Source: Bdellovibrio bacteriovorus (GTDB lineage Bacteria; Bdellovibrionota; Bdellovibrionia; Bdellovibrionales; Bdellovibrionaceae). From it: a DNA stretch of 64,000 bases. The notes below the pieces were generated by a model, which had not been told where the DNA came from, made no database searches, and saw only the letters and a program-made list of their open reading frames with translations. The stretch lies in NCBI RefSeq assembly GCF_001592735.1, contig NZ_LUKE01000003.1, forward strand, positions 248,001 through 312,000, in the 5' to 3' direction. Shown here in pieces: positions 42,329 to 52,215 of the stretch. The translations under genes and the position numbers were made by a program. Position 1 is the stretch's first letter; each line of letters starts with the position of its first letter.

Positions 42329-45241
42329 ATGAAAAAAGTGAAAGTTCTTCTCGGTGCGAGTGTTGTTTTTTGGGGTCTGTCTTGCCAGTTTAAAGGCGCA
42401 AAATCAGGATCTTCTTTAAGTGCGGATTCTAAGCCTGCAAATGCTGGCGGCTTTGTAGATGAAAAAAACAATGTGATCTCTTTAGCGCGACCATTGACAT
42501 TTGTAGGTCCGAAATCAGGGGAGGGTTACTTTAGCCCGGATGGCAGCAAGATGATTTTTCAAAGCGAACGCCAAGATGGAAATCCGTTTTATCAAATGTA
42601 TATCTTGGATCTGATTTCGGGGAAGACCACACGAGTTTCTACGGGCCAAGGCAAAACGACCTGCGGTTGGATTCATCCGTCAATGAAGAAGGTCTTATTT
42701 TCCTCGACACATTTAGATCCAGAAGTATCGAAAAAAACCAAAGAGGAATTTGAGAACCGCGCAAAAGCCGTGAAAGCTCGTTATTCGTGGAGCTTTGATG
42801 ACTCCTACGATATTTTTACGACGGACTTGCGGGGGAAAGGTCTGAAGCGTCTAACGAAAGAAAAAGGTTATGACGCAGAAGCCTCTTACTCTCCGGACGG
42901 TCAATGGATTGCTTTTGCTTCAAATCGCAAGGGCTATACACAAAAGTTAGAAGGCGAAGACTTAAAGTACTTCCAGCAAGATCCTTCGTATATGATGGAT
43001 ATTTATATCATGAAAGCCGACGGGACCGGGGTTCGTCAACTCACAAACTCTAAAGGTTATGATGGTGGTCCGTTTTTCAGTGCGGATGGGAAAAAGATCA
43101 CGTGGCGTAGGTTTGCCCCCAATGGCGCGACGGCTGAAATTTACACCATGAATATTGATGGCTCTGATCAAAAACAAGTCACGCGCTTAAAATCAATGTC
43201 CTGGGCGCCCTTTTTTCATCCCTCTGGTGATTACATCATCTTTGGCTCAAGCGTTCTAGGTTATGCCAATTTTGAACTTTTCATCGTGGATGCGGAAGGG
43301 AAGCATGAGCCCGTCCGTGTCACTTTTGATGATGGTTTTGATGGGTTGCCGGTATTTACACCTGATGGTCAGAATCTTTCCTGGACTCATCGAAATGAAA
43401 AAGGCGAATCGCAAATCGTGATGGCGGCTTGGGATGATTTAGCGGCCCGCAAACTTTTAGGTTTACCGGCGCAGGACCCCGCAGCGGGAACGCTTTCGCC
43501 TGAAATTAAAATCGAAGACATCAAGAAGTGGGTTTATTATCTGGCTTCACCAAGTCTGCAAGGCCGTGGATCAGGTTCTGGAGAAGAAAAGATTTACACC
43601 GCAAAGCTTGCGCAAGTCTTTAAGTCTTGGGGATTAGAGCCTGCGGGAGATAACGGAAACTTCATCCAAAGCTTTGAATTCACCTCGGGCGTAAATCTAG
43701 GATCTAAGAATTCACTTGAGGTCGTGGGTTCATATCAAAAGAAGTACACTCTTTCTAAGGACTTTGAGCCGCTTTCTTTTTCTCAAGTCGGAACCTTTAG
43801 AGAAGCTCCGATTGTCTTTGTTGGTTACGGTATCAAAGCGCCAGCTGGTGACCAGGAGCCTGAGTACAACTCTTACAAAGGTCTGGATGTAAAAGGTAAA
43901 TGGGTCTTAGTTCTGCAAGATCTGCCGGGGGATGTGAAATCTTCGCGTCGTCATTACTTAAATCTATATGCGCGGTTACAGCATAAAATCACGGTGGCTA
44001 AAAATGAAGGTGCGCTGGGTGTGATCTTTACCGCAGGTCCATTAAGCGGCATGAAAGAAAAATTTGGTGCGCTTAAATTTGAAGGCGCTTTAGCTGAAAC
44101 AACAGTTCCAGTTTTGCGACTCACTTCAGAGGCGGCCAGTGAATTATTAAAATACGCAGGTCATAATCTTTCAAATCTTCAACGCAATCTAGATCGCGGT
44201 GACGCTACGGAGGCTGTTGTTATTCCTTCGGCTTATTTAAAGGCGCAGATTGATTTGCAGTTTGTGAAATCAAAAGGTCTTAATGTGATCGCAAAACTCC
44301 CGGGCGCAGTGAAAGAGGCCGTTGTGGTGGGGGCTCACGGGGATCACTTGGGCCATGGTCAATTTGGCAGTACTCTTGCGACCAAAGATGAGGCGGGCAG
44401 AGCGCATGTGGGGGCTGATGATAATGCGTCGGGTGTTGCCGGAGTGATGGAGCTTGCGCACCACTATGCGAATTTACGTAAAACGAATCCGGCAAAGGTG
44501 CAAAAGACTTTGTATTTCGCGGTGTGGTCCGGAGAAGAGCTCGGCAATCTGGGCTCGTCTCATTACGTAAAAACGGCAAAAAATATTTCAGCCTACGTCA
44601 ACATGGATATGATCGGTCGCTTGCGTGAAAGATTGTTTGTACAAGGTTTAGGGTCAGGCACGACGTGGGCGGGGTTGGTTGAAGAAGTGGGTGTACGAAC
44701 CGCATTACCAATGACCGCCCAGGAAGATCCCCATTTACCCACAGATTCGCTGGCGTTTTACATGGCGGGGGTTCCTACGGTGAATTTCTTTACAGGTTCA
44801 CATGGGGAATATCACACACCTCGTGATACGGCTGATCTAGTCAATTATGAAGGGGTGGCTAAAGTCTTAAACGTGGTACGAAGCTTGATTGATTTGCTAA
44901 TCGACAATCGCCAGACCATGGTGAAGTACGTGAAAGTCGCTAGCGCTCAAAGTAAAATGGAAGGTCGATCATTCCGGGTTTATTTGGGCACGGTTCCTGA
45001 TTACAGCCAAGAGGGTGTTAAAGGGGTGCGTATCACCGGAACATCTAAGGGCAGCCCTGCAGAGGCCGCGGGATTGATGGAAAAAGACATTATCACTGAG
45101 TTTGATGGGATGAAGATCGAGAATCTTTATGATTACGTTTATACCTTGCAGGCGGTTAAGCCGAATAAAGAAACTGTGATTAAAGTTATGCGGGCTGGAA
45201 ACTTAAAAGAGTTTAAAATCACGCCTAAATTAAAAGACTAG
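42329..45241 (+). CDS. Lipoprotein M28 peptidase with PD40 repeats and PDZ domain
   Basis: 970 residues. Lipoprotein signal (lipobox GLSC). Residues about 40-370 are PD40/TolB-type beta-propeller repeats (YFSPDGSKMIFQSE, ASYSPDGQWIAFASNRK). A PA-like insert (about 490-640) precedes the M28 zinc aminopeptidase domain: His670 in GAHGDH, VGADDNASGVAGV, SGEELGNLGS, NMDMIGRL and GEYHTPRDTAD supply the two-zinc ligands. A PDZ domain ends the protein (ITGTSKGSPAEAAGLMEKDI). Likely trims peptides in the periplasm or at the cell surface. Confidence 0.9.
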   Translation: MKKVKVLLGASVVFWGLSCQFKGAKSGSSLSADSKPANAGGFVDEKNNVISLARPLTFVGPKSGEGYFSPDGSKMIFQSERQDGNPFYQMYILDLISGKTTRVSTGQGKTTCGWIHPSMKKVLFSSTHLDPEVSKKTKEEFENRAKAVKARYSWSFDDSYDIFTTDLRGKGLKRLTKEKGYDAEASYSPDGQWIAFASNRKGYTQKLEGEDLKYFQQDPSYMMDIYIMKADGTGVRQLTNSKGYDGGPFFSADGKKITWRRFAPNGATAEIYTMNIDGSDQKQVTRLKSMSWAPFFHPSGDYIIFGSSVLGYANFELFIVDAEGKHEPVRVTFDDGFDGLPVFTPDGQNLSWTHRNEKGESQIVMAAWDDLAARKLLGLPAQDPAAGTLSPEIKIEDIKKWVYYLASPSLQGRGSGSGEEKIYTAKLAQVFKSWGLEPAGDNGNFIQSFEFTSGVNLGSKNSLEVVGSYQKKYTLSKDFEPLSFSQVGTFREAPIVFVGYGIKAPAGDQEPEYNSYKGLDVKGKWVLVLQDLPGDVKSSRRHYLNLYARLQHKITVAKNEGALGVIFTAGPLSGMKEKFGALKFEGALAETTVPVLRLTSEAASELLKYAGHNLSNLQRNLDRGDATEAVVIPSAYLKAQIDLQFVKSKGLNVIAKLPGAVKEAVVVGAHGDHLGHGQFGSTLATKDEAGRAHVGADDNASGVAGVMELAHHYANLRKTNPAKVQKTLYFAVWSGEELGNLGSSHYVKTAKNISAYVNMDMIGRLRERLFVQGLGSGTTWAGLVEEVGVRTALPMTAQEDPHLPTDSLAFYMAGVPTVNFFTGSHGEYHTPRDTADLVNYEGVAKVLNVVRSLIDLLIDNRQTMVKYVKVASAQSKMEGRSFRVYLGTVPDYSQEGVKGVRITGTSKGSPAEAAGLMEKDIITEFDGMKIENLYDYVYTLQAVKPNKETVIKVMRAGNLKEFKITPKLKD

Positions 45242-45283
45242 TCTGCTTTTCCATAAGAAAAACTTGATCGTTCACCGTCCATA

Positions 45284-45326
45284 AAAACCAAATCTGGACT
45301 CGAAACTGAGGCACAGGTTTGGTTTT
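45284..45326 (+). terminator. Probable terminator of the peptidase gene
   Basis: AAAACCAAATCTG pairs with CAGGTTTGGTTTT over 13 bp with one T-G pair around a 17-base loop. The right arm ends in TTTT then AT. It lies 43 bases past the peptidase stop. Confidence 0.55.
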
Positions 45327-45366
45327 ATAGAGTCATTCCCCCTAGTGAACGAAAGACTCCACCGAA

Positions 45367-45765
45367 ATGTCGCTTGCTCAAGAATTTAAAAAATATAAAA
45401 AGCTCGAAAGAGTTTTAACGGCTCTTGTTATATTAATTTCTGTTTTGGCTCCGATTTCTTTTTCGTGGATCATGGATAAGAAACTTCACGGCGGCATCTC
45501 AAGTGTTATCGCGTTTTTATTTCTGGCGGCGGCTTTCGGGGTGTACGTGATTCGCCACCAAGTTTCGCAAAGATTGATGAAACACTATGAATCTTTGGAT
45601 ATCGGTGCCGTTCTGCAAAAGAAAATGGCTTCGGAAAAACAAAATCAGCGCTTTGTGATAATCAACACAGGTCGCGAACATTTTCACCTGCAGTGTTTGT
45701 GCTCAGGAACGCCGTTGCTCGTGTCTAAAAGCAGAGTTCGCGAAGATTTCGATATTGAAAATTGA
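45367..45765 (+). CDS. Small two-helix membrane protein
   Basis: 132 residues. Two hydrophobic segments (about 18-36 and 46-64) with a charged N-terminus and a soluble C-terminal half of about 60 residues containing two cysteines (LQCLCSG). No signal peptide cleavage site; probably an inner-membrane hairpin with both ends in the cytoplasm. I recognise no family. Confidence 0.65.
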   Translation: MSLAQEFKKYKKLERVLTALVILISVLAPISFSWIMDKKLHGGISSVIAFLFLAAAFGVYVIRHQVSQRLMKHYESLDIGAVLQKKMASEKQNQRFVIINTGREHFHLQCLCSGTPLLVSKSRVREDFDIEN

Positions 45766-45815
45766 TTTTTAAAATCGCTCAAGGGAGTCTGATTCCTATC
45801 TAGTGGGAGGCACCT

Positions 45816-46145
45816 GTGAGCGAGATGGAATCTTTCAAATTTGAAGAAGAGGCGACGGTTCGAGATCCCAAAGAAAAAGGCGCCAATATAGATCTTGAAG
45901 CCTATCGGGAAGAAATTCGCGTTTTAGTTGAGCACATGGTTCGACTTTTAGTTGATAAGCCTGACACTGTCACCGTGACCACCTATGTCGGTCCAAAAAC
46001 CACCGTGTATCGTATTGGTTGTGCCAAGGAAAACATGGGACAAGTTATTGGCACTCAAGGTAAAACAATTATGGGTCTTCGAGCTGTTGTTCATGCGATG
46101 ACAGCACGAACTGGAATTCGTTCTATTGTTGAGATTCCGGTTTAA
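45816..46145 (+). CDS. khpA: KH-domain RNA-binding protein (KhpA-like)
   Basis: 109 residues. GTG start at 45816, supported by GGGAGG five bases upstream; the next ATG is three codons later and too far from that site. A short acidic N-terminal part precedes a single type II KH domain: VEHMVRLLVDKPDTVTV, then the GxxG loop in GQVIGTQGKTIMGLRAVVHA. KhpA proteins bind small RNAs and messages, often with KhpB. It appears to be transcribed alone. Confidence 0.85.
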   Translation: MSEMESFKFEEEATVRDPKEKGANIDLEAYREEIRVLVEHMVRLLVDKPDTVTVTTYVGPKTTVYRIGCAKENMGQVIGTQGKTIMGLRAVVHAMTARTGIRSIVEIPV

Positions 46146-46227
46146 TTGCTCTGCGGCATCCTTCTCGGTTCGCCGCGTCTTTTTATTTCTTCGGACTGCG
46201 ATATAATTGGGTTTTGAGGGGATATTA

Positions 46228-47190
46228 ATGTTTGTAAATGCCATCTTTGCTTTGATCGTCCTTGTGTTGTCGGCATGTTCTAACGTTCTCCCCGGGGCCC
46301 TTTTATTAAATCAAAATGGGAATGGCGAAGGTCGCATCTTTGAAGAACCGCCAGTTTCATTTCAGCCTACAGAAAAACCAACTCGACCCGTGTCACCGGC
46401 GTTGTTGCAACAAGTTTTCGGAAATTTAAAATCAGCGAGTGCTTACATCCCAGACGATGCGGCTTATTTTAGTTCCGTCATCGTGGGCGACACGGCTCGT
46501 GATATTTATTATGGTGGCTATGATCAAAGTCGTGCGATGCAAAAGCTCACTCCCGAAGGTCGCGCCTTTGTTAAAACCCTTTTAAAGAATTGTCGTTTAA
46601 ACCCGGCGAAAAAAACGGAAAGCGGCCGCGCTCAACCGGGCGGATCTGTGCGCATGAATCTAACCCTTTCAAGCTCCGGCGCAAATTGCGGATATGTTTT
46701 AAATAAATCCGTGCAAAAAAGTCGAAATTTTTCAAATGTCTCGGGGGACGGAAAGGCCTCTCGCTGGTCTGAAAGTGTTTCAACCACGATTGAGGACCAC
46801 CGTGAGCTGCGCGATCCCGACATCCAAGGTCTTTCGCAAATCATCAGTCTGCATTTCATAAATAAAGTGACGGGGATGGTGGGTTATAAAGCTTCCAACC
46901 TTGGTTTTGAAATCAACGCGAATTTAAAAGGTTCGGGGAAAGCGGAAGTGCAGTTTGCCAATGGCATGAAGCTCAGTGGACCGGTCCATTCAGAAACCAC
47001 CACCGTTGATGGAAAGACCACGGTCAAAGTGCGCTTCCTGGGCTCAACCCCTCAGGGTGATATTCTGATTTTGGTTATTCGTGATGATGTGAATGTTTTA
47101 AAAGTTTACGTCAACGGAGAGGTGGCTCCGCCAGAAATTTTAGATGCCTTCGGATTAAATTTAATGGAAGTGGCGTCACGCCGCTATTAA
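46228..47190 (+). CDS. Hypothetical lipoprotein
   Basis: 320 residues from the ATG at 46228, preceded by GAGGGG. Lipoprotein signal with lipobox LSAC. The mature protein is mostly beta, with serine- and glycine-rich strands and few motifs; I know no family. It is followed after 9 bases by a kinase gene, so the two are probably cotranscribed. Role unknown. Confidence 0.7.
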   Translation: MFVNAIFALIVLVLSACSNVLPGALLLNQNGNGEGRIFEEPPVSFQPTEKPTRPVSPALLQQVFGNLKSASAYIPDDAAYFSSVIVGDTARDIYYGGYDQSRAMQKLTPEGRAFVKTLLKNCRLNPAKKTESGRAQPGGSVRMNLTLSSSGANCGYVLNKSVQKSRNFSNVSGDGKASRWSESVSTTIEDHRELRDPDIQGLSQIISLHFINKVTGMVGYKASNLGFEINANLKGSGKAEVQFANGMKLSGPVHSETTTVDGKTTVKVRFLGSTPQGDILILVIRDDVNVLKVYVNGEVAPPEILDAFGLNLMEVASRRY

Positions 47191-47199
47191 AGGCCGTTT

Positions 47200-48147
47200 A
47201 TGATTCATGAATTCCTACAAGACTGGGATCTAAAATCACCCTCTCGAATTCATGAAATTCCTGATGGTGCGGTCAACCGTGTTTATCGTATCGAAGCTCC
47301 CGACCAAAATTATTTTTTGCGCGTCTATAAGTCTTCCGATCTCGCGACGTTAAAGCGTGAGCACGCGCTGATTGATTGCGTGCTCCAACAAAATATTCCC
47401 GCGGCCAGACCCTTAGAATCAAAATCAGGGGATCGGTTTACTGTAAAAAACGGAAAAATTGCGGCTCTTTATACTGAAGCCAAGGGGCAGCAAATCAAGC
47501 GCCACAATCTGCGTTTATCCCATGCGTTGGCCGCAGGAAAAATGCTGGCTCAAATTCATTTGGCGACTCGAGAATTTCCTAATCACGGCTATCGAATTTA
47601 TAATTTGTCTTGGGATTCCGAAGCTTGGATTGAAAAGCTCAACAATATTGAACGTCTGATTTTATCTCGCCGTGAAAAAACAGAATCCGATCAGTGGGCT
47701 TTAGACAGGCTTAAAGACCAGCGACGATGGTTGCAAAATTCTTTGTGTTCTCACTATTATGTTCCTCAGAATCCGTCGCAGGTGTTGCACGGAGATTTTC
47801 ATGATGGAAATCTGTTCTTTGACCATGACAAGGTTTCTGGGGTTATTGACTGGGATCAATCGACTTATATGCCGCGTGCTTTTGAAGTCGTGCGAGCGGC
47901 GTCTTATATGTTCGGTTTAGATCGTGAGCCGACATTGGCTTTTATTAACGCCTATCGTGAGGTATTTCCATTAACGGAAGCTGAACTTGAAGACGGTGCT
48001 CAAGGCTGGGGTCGTCGCAGCGATCACTATGTTTGGGCGATTGAAGAAGTTTATATTCATGGTAACGAGCGAGCTCGGGTTTTTATCCCGCATCGTAAGT
48101 TTTTACCGTTTCAAGAATTATGGGCGAAGATTCGCTCTTCGCCCTAA
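47200..48147 (+). CDS. APH-fold phosphotransferase
   Basis: 315 residues. Aminoglycoside-phosphotransferase/homoserine-kinase-II type fold: N-lobe with YFLRVYKSS (lysine) and REHALIDCVLQ, catalytic loop VLHGDFHDGNLFF (Asp and Asn) and metal-binding GVIDWDQSTYMPRAFEV. The overall size and the glutamate-rich C-terminal region resemble SrkA/YihE-like and homoserine kinase-like proteins. Substrate unknown. Located in the cytoplasm; no signal peptide. Confidence 0.85.
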   Translation: MIHEFLQDWDLKSPSRIHEIPDGAVNRVYRIEAPDQNYFLRVYKSSDLATLKREHALIDCVLQQNIPAARPLESKSGDRFTVKNGKIAALYTEAKGQQIKRHNLRLSHALAAGKMLAQIHLATREFPNHGYRIYNLSWDSEAWIEKLNNIERLILSRREKTESDQWALDRLKDQRRWLQNSLCSHYYVPQNPSQVLHGDFHDGNLFFDHDKVSGVIDWDQSTYMPRAFEVVRAASYMFGLDREPTLAFINAYREVFPLTEAELEDGAQGWGRRSDHYVWAIEEVYIHGNERARVFIPHRKFLPFQELWAKIRSSP

Positions 48148-48156
48148 ATGAGTTTC

Positions 48157-49911
48157 TTATTTTTTATAATACACTTTTAAGATCACGCGGCGATTGCGTT
48201 GGCGGCCTTCCGCGGTGTCATTAGATCTGATCGGGCGAGACTCCCCGAAACCAATGCCTTCCACCATGCTTGGATTTAAATTGAGCATCGAGATCAACTG
48301 ATCGCGGATGGCTCTGGCGCGGCGGCGACTTAGATCCAAGTTATACTTATCATTGCCGACGGAGTCCGTATGACCTTCCACGATGATGCGTGATACATTC
48401 ACGTCACGGAGCTGGCGCACATTTTCTTCAAAATGTTTACGAGAGTTCGGCGTCAATGTCGCGGTGGCGGTGATAAATTCAAGATTTGTCAGATCAATTG
48501 TTTTATCCGCTTTTGGTAATTCGATCACCGTAACAGTGGCACGAGCGACTTGCAGTGCTTCATCCGTCACCAAAACTTTCACCGTTTGCGGAGTCAGGGG
48601 AGCTTGGAATATGCCGTTATCATCAAATTCACCCTCGCCATTTTCAATGGAATAGCGATAGGGCATGGTGCCCCCTTGAGCTTGCATTTGAACTGTAGAG
48701 CCCACGTAAACTTGATAATTTCTTTGCGAGAACGACACCGGGGAAGATGGTTTACGCTGTTTGATTTCGACAGTGCCCGTGGATGTTTGTCCGCGAGCAT
48801 TCTTGAATTCAATACGTGTGATCCCCGGAGCGTCCCCTAAGAACTCACAGCCGTTATCCAAAGTTCCTGGACCTTCGATGATGCGGCAGCTTTCGATGTT
48901 GTCATTGCCCTCAGCATAAAACTGAATGGTGTCTGAAACATAAATCGATGGAGTGTCTGGTAAGACGCGGAAGTAAGTGGGAACTTCAGATGTTGTCGGC
49001 ACGTTTTCAGCTTTAGATCCGACTTGTGGTTTCCAGTAATAGATAAGACCAGCAAAAACGCGATAAGAAGGCGCTAAAGACTTCACGCCCGGTTCCACAG
49101 TCGCGCCCCAGTCAAAGTTTAAGTTTTTAACCCAACGATGTTTTAAAGCTAACAAAAGATCAAATGAAGAAGCATCGATAGCTTCTTTGTAAGGCTCTTT
49201 GTCGATCGGATAACTTGAGATGGCTTCAAACACCCAACGTGCGGTCTTGGAGAAATCTCCCGAAAGACCATAAGAGGCAGTCACTTGGTTCTTTAAAGGG
49301 AACATGTGGGCGTCAAAGGGGGTTTCTGTTGGGTTTCTGAAGCGCACACCCAAGTTCAAAGCTTGAATAATACTTTTAGATCTCCAGCGATACACACCCT
49401 CTAAGTTCGCAATCGGATTTGAAGTCACACCCGTGTACGGACTATTATCCGCAGTCACGAAATCCACCGAGCCTAAAACGGCCCAGTTCGCGTCTGCCGT
49501 GTCACCGAAGGTGTATTTAAAGCCAGGACGTAAACTGTGCATGCCTTTATAGATATCGACCTTAATACCGTCTTGAACGTCAGATCTATGCTCTAGCAAC
49601 ACTGGCGCCTGTAGACTGATTTGGAATTTCTCCGTCCAAGCATAACCAATACCGAAATCGTATTCAAAAAGAGAGTCCTCGTAATCCATACGATCTTGCG
49701 CACCCAGTGTGCGGTACACCAGCAAGTGATCTTTGGCGTAATTGAGATAGTTACTAAATACGAAAAAGCCCTTCGGCAAAGGACGCGCGGTGTGGACAGT
49801 AATAAAGTCCAGACCATCGGTATTAGGCTGGAAGGTTTGCATATCCCCCAGAACGTTAGAATGAGCAGGTACCGACGCCAAGCACAGAAGTAAATAGATA
49901 ATATATTTCAT
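48157..49911 (-). CDS. OmpA-family outer-membrane protein
   Basis: 584 residues from the ATG at 49911, which begins a signal peptide (ending VPAHS); there is no clear ribosome site. Residues about 20-300 look like an outer-membrane beta barrel with alternating hydrophobic strands. A middle region (about 320-465) contains Ig-like or cadherin-like repeats. The C-terminal OmpA domain (about 470-584) has VEGHTDSVGNDKYNLDLSRR, with the Asp and Arg that bind diaminopimelate in peptidoglycan. It links the outer membrane to the cell wall. Confidence 0.85.
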   Translation of the reverse strand: MKYIIYLLLCLASVPAHSNVLGDMQTFQPNTDGLDFITVHTARPLPKGFFVFSNYLNYAKDHLLVYRTLGAQDRMDYEDSLFEYDFGIGYAWTEKFQISLQAPVLLEHRSDVQDGIKVDIYKGMHSLRPGFKYTFGDTADANWAVLGSVDFVTADNSPYTGVTSNPIANLEGVYRWRSKSIIQALNLGVRFRNPTETPFDAHMFPLKNQVTASYGLSGDFSKTARWVFEAISSYPIDKEPYKEAIDASSFDLLLALKHRWVKNLNFDWGATVEPGVKSLAPSYRVFAGLIYYWKPQVGSKAENVPTTSEVPTYFRVLPDTPSIYVSDTIQFYAEGNDNIESCRIIEGPGTLDNGCEFLGDAPGITRIEFKNARGQTSTGTVEIKQRKPSSPVSFSQRNYQVYVGSTVQMQAQGGTMPYRYSIENGEGEFDDNGIFQAPLTPQTVKVLVTDEALQVARATVTVIELPKADKTIDLTNLEFITATATLTPNSRKHFEENVRQLRDVNVSRIIVEGHTDSVGNDKYNLDLSRRRARAIRDQLISMLNLNPSMVEGIGFGESRPIRSNDTAEGRQRNRRVILKVYYKK

Positions 49912-50065
49912 ACACTTATTATTGGGAATACTTGCAAGCGCGGTCAAATCATTTTGCGTTGAAAATGCGGGTCACTTTCAAAGTGTGAAACATAACGATA
50001 TCAAGAATTCGGCTCTTTTTTTACTCCGTTGACTCTGCCCTTGGGGCAGCCCCTAAACTTGATCT

Positions 50066-50482
50066 ATGAGACAAAAATCGTTTCCCAAAACTTTTAAAAT
50101 CAGCGAGTTTTCAAAAAAAACCGGCTTGTCTATCAAAGCCTTGCGGCTTTATGAAGAGCGTGGATTGTTAATTCCTAAAAGAAATCCATTGAATGGTTAC
50201 CGGATTTATTCAGAAGCGCAAATCAATGAAGCAGAAAGAATCATGGAATTACGGCGGGGGTTTAAATTTCGAAAAAAAATCAGCGACTCTATATTGAAAT
50301 TAAGTTCTAAAGAAATTTTAGATAAAACTAGGGATATTCCCAGCACAGAGTATCTTAGAACTTTATTATTGGTGGAGACAAAAGCTCAGAAAAAGTTTTT
50401 GTCTGTCCTTTCAGAAAAAGCCCGCAAGCTCGTTAAAGAGGATCTTTTAAAGTTGCAAACCCATTTCGAAAAATTTTGGTAA
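50066..50482 (+). CDS. MerR-family transcriptional regulator
   Basis: 138 residues. N-terminal MerR-type helix-turn-helix with wing (KISEFSKKTGLSIKALRLYE, then NGYRIYSEAQINEAERI). A short helical C-terminal part lacks cysteine ligands for metals. MerR proteins bend promoter DNA to activate transcription. The neighbouring genes give no clear target. Starts 154 bases from the divergent OmpA gene. Confidence 0.8.
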   Translation: MRQKSFPKTFKISEFSKKTGLSIKALRLYEERGLLIPKRNPLNGYRIYSEAQINEAERIMELRRGFKFRKKISDSILKLSSKEILDKTRDIPSTEYLRTLLLVETKAQKKFLSVLSEKARKLVKEDLLKLQTHFEKFW

Positions 50483-50662
50483 ATTTCCTGGTTAGTAAAA
50501 ACTTGCGTCCATCGCCAGTTATAAACTCCAACACCTAAGCGTTTGTTCAATGCCAGTAATGTGGTGTTTTTTTATAAGAAAACCCTGTCAATCAGTTACA
50601 CAAACTCCGAGTATTTGACCCCGGTTGATCAATACTTTTACAGTTTTTATAGAGGAATTTCT

Positions 50663-51526
50663 ATGGAAACCAGGATCGGAATTTCAGGTTGGCGTTATGA
50701 ACCTTGGCGGAATGTATTTTATCCCGATAAACTTCCCCAAGCCAAAGAGTTGTACTATGCAAGTCGCCAGATGACTTCCATTGAAATCAATGGCTCGTTT
50801 TATTCTTTGCAAAAACCCAGTAGTTATCAAAAATGGTTTGCAGATACGCCCGATGATTTTATGTTCTCAATTAAGGGACCGCAGTACATCACGCATGTGC
50901 GCAGATTAAAAGACGTCGAAAAACCTTTGGCCAATTTTTTCGGATCAGGGGTTTTGCATTTGAAACATAAGATGGGTCCGATACTATGGCAGTTTCCACC
51001 AAGTTTTCGTTATGATGAAGAACGTTTAGAAAACTTTTTTAAACTTCTTCCTCGCACGATTCAAGACGCCGCGAAATTAAGTAAAAAAGCAGATCGCGTG
51101 GATCCAGACTATCCAGAAGAAGCGAAGAAGTCCCCAGCGCCTCTTCGTCACGCTATCGAAGTGCGACATCCCAGTTTTGAAAATCCAGATTTTGTCGAGC
51201 TAGTCCGCAAATACAATGTGGCTATTGTCTTTGCGGATACGGCCGGACGTTGGCCTTATATTGAAGATGTGACCAGTGATTTTGTTTATTTGCGTTTGCA
51301 TGGTGATGAAGAACTTTACGCTAGTGGGTATGGAGATGAAACTTTAAAGTGGTGGGCAAAGCGCATTAGGACCTGGCAGAAAGGAAATATGCCTAAACCC
51401 GATTATGCGGTGACGGACACAAAGCCGCCTCAACGTTCAAGAGATGCTTTTATTTATTTTGATAACGACGTCAAAGTTCATGCGCCCTACGATGCCCAGA
51501 CCTTGATGCGGTATCTTAAGGTTTAA
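50663..51526 (+). CDS. DUF72 (YecE) family protein
   Basis: 287 residues from the ATG at 50663, with AGAGGAATTT upstream. TIM-barrel protein of the DUF72/YecE family: RIGISGWRYEPWRNVFYP at the N-terminus, FMFSIKGPQYITHVRRLKD, GPILWQFPPSFR, HAIEVRHPSF and FVYLRLHGDEELY. Function of the family is not established. Its stop overlaps the opposing EEP gene by 4 bases. Confidence 0.88.
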   Translation: METRIGISGWRYEPWRNVFYPDKLPQAKELYYASRQMTSIEINGSFYSLQKPSSYQKWFADTPDDFMFSIKGPQYITHVRRLKDVEKPLANFFGSGVLHLKHKMGPILWQFPPSFRYDEERLENFFKLLPRTIQDAAKLSKKADRVDPDYPEEAKKSPAPLRHAIEVRHPSFENPDFVELVRKYNVAIVFADTAGRWPYIEDVTSDFVYLRLHGDEELYASGYGDETLKWWAKRIRTWQKGNMPKPDYAVTDTKPPQRSRDAFIYFDNDVKVHAPYDAQTLMRYLKV

Positions 51527-52215
51527 ATCTCTATTTCCGCAAAAAGCGGATAGTGATCTGAGTACTGACGAGTCTGTTTGGTTTTTAAAACTTTGATAGC
51601 GCGAAAAATGCCTGCCGGACGACACCACATCCTGTCTAAACGAAAGACGGGGAGCATGGTGGGAAAGGTGGCCCCCGTTCCCAATTCATGAAGAACACTG
51701 TTCAGCTTTTTTAAAGAGGCCGATGAGGATTGCCATTCGTTGATATCGCCGCCAACAATCAGCGGAATGTCACTAGCGCGGGATAAAAGATCATTGAGCT
51801 TTGCCATTTGCAGACCGCGTTCGGCACTTTTAAGTCCTTTGTGCGTGTTGACCACGTGAAGTAATCCCTCTGGAGATTGCAAAAACACTTCTAAGATATT
51901 TCGCGGTTCACGCCCCTTCGTGCTGATATCAATGATGTTCTTTTTTAAAATGGGAAATTTTGAAAAAATCGCATTTCCGTACCACCCCTCTTGGGTCACC
52001 AAAGTCGGGGCGGCGATAAAATGATCAAAGTGATCGGTGCGCAACTCGTTCACCGCTTTTTCCGTGTTTTCGCGATAGGGCCGGGTGTCGAGTTCTTGAA
52101 TAAGGGCAATATCGATATCGTGTTCTTTTAAAAGCGCACCAATGCGTTGGTAATCTCTTTGACCATCACAGCCACGTCCCCCGTGAATATTGTAACTTAA
52201 GATTTTAACTTTCAT
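51523..52215 (-). CDS. Endonuclease/exonuclease/phosphatase-family hydrolase
   Basis: 230 residues. The ATG at 52215 overlaps the stop of the preceding gene (ATGA), so translation is coupled. EEP fold motifs: LSYNIHGGRG, ALIQELD (Glu), HVVNTHKGL, GGDINEW (Asp, Asn) and YSDHYPL (Asp-His). No signal peptide. The EEP-PLD-VTT arrangement recurs in many bacteria, suggesting a linked role in lipid or phosphodiester breakdown; the substrate is unknown. Confidence 0.85.
   Translation of the reverse strand: MKVKILSYNIHGGRGCDGQRDYQRIGALLKEHDIDIALIQELDTRPYRENTEKAVNELRTDHFDHFIAAPTLVTQEGWYGNAIFSKFPILKKNIIDISTKGREPRNILEVFLQSPEGLLHVVNTHKGLKSAERGLQMAKLNDLLSRASDIPLIVGGDINEWQSSSASLKKLNSVLHELGTGATFPTMLPVFRLDRMWCRPAGIFRAIKVLKTKQTRQYSDHYPLFAEIEI

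Noticed and set aside
45235-45244. AGACTAGTCT palindrome at the stop of the M28 peptidase gene
   Set aside because: Only 10 bp and overlapping the stop codon. Expected by chance at this length; the nearby 13 bp hairpin at 45284 is a better terminator candidate.
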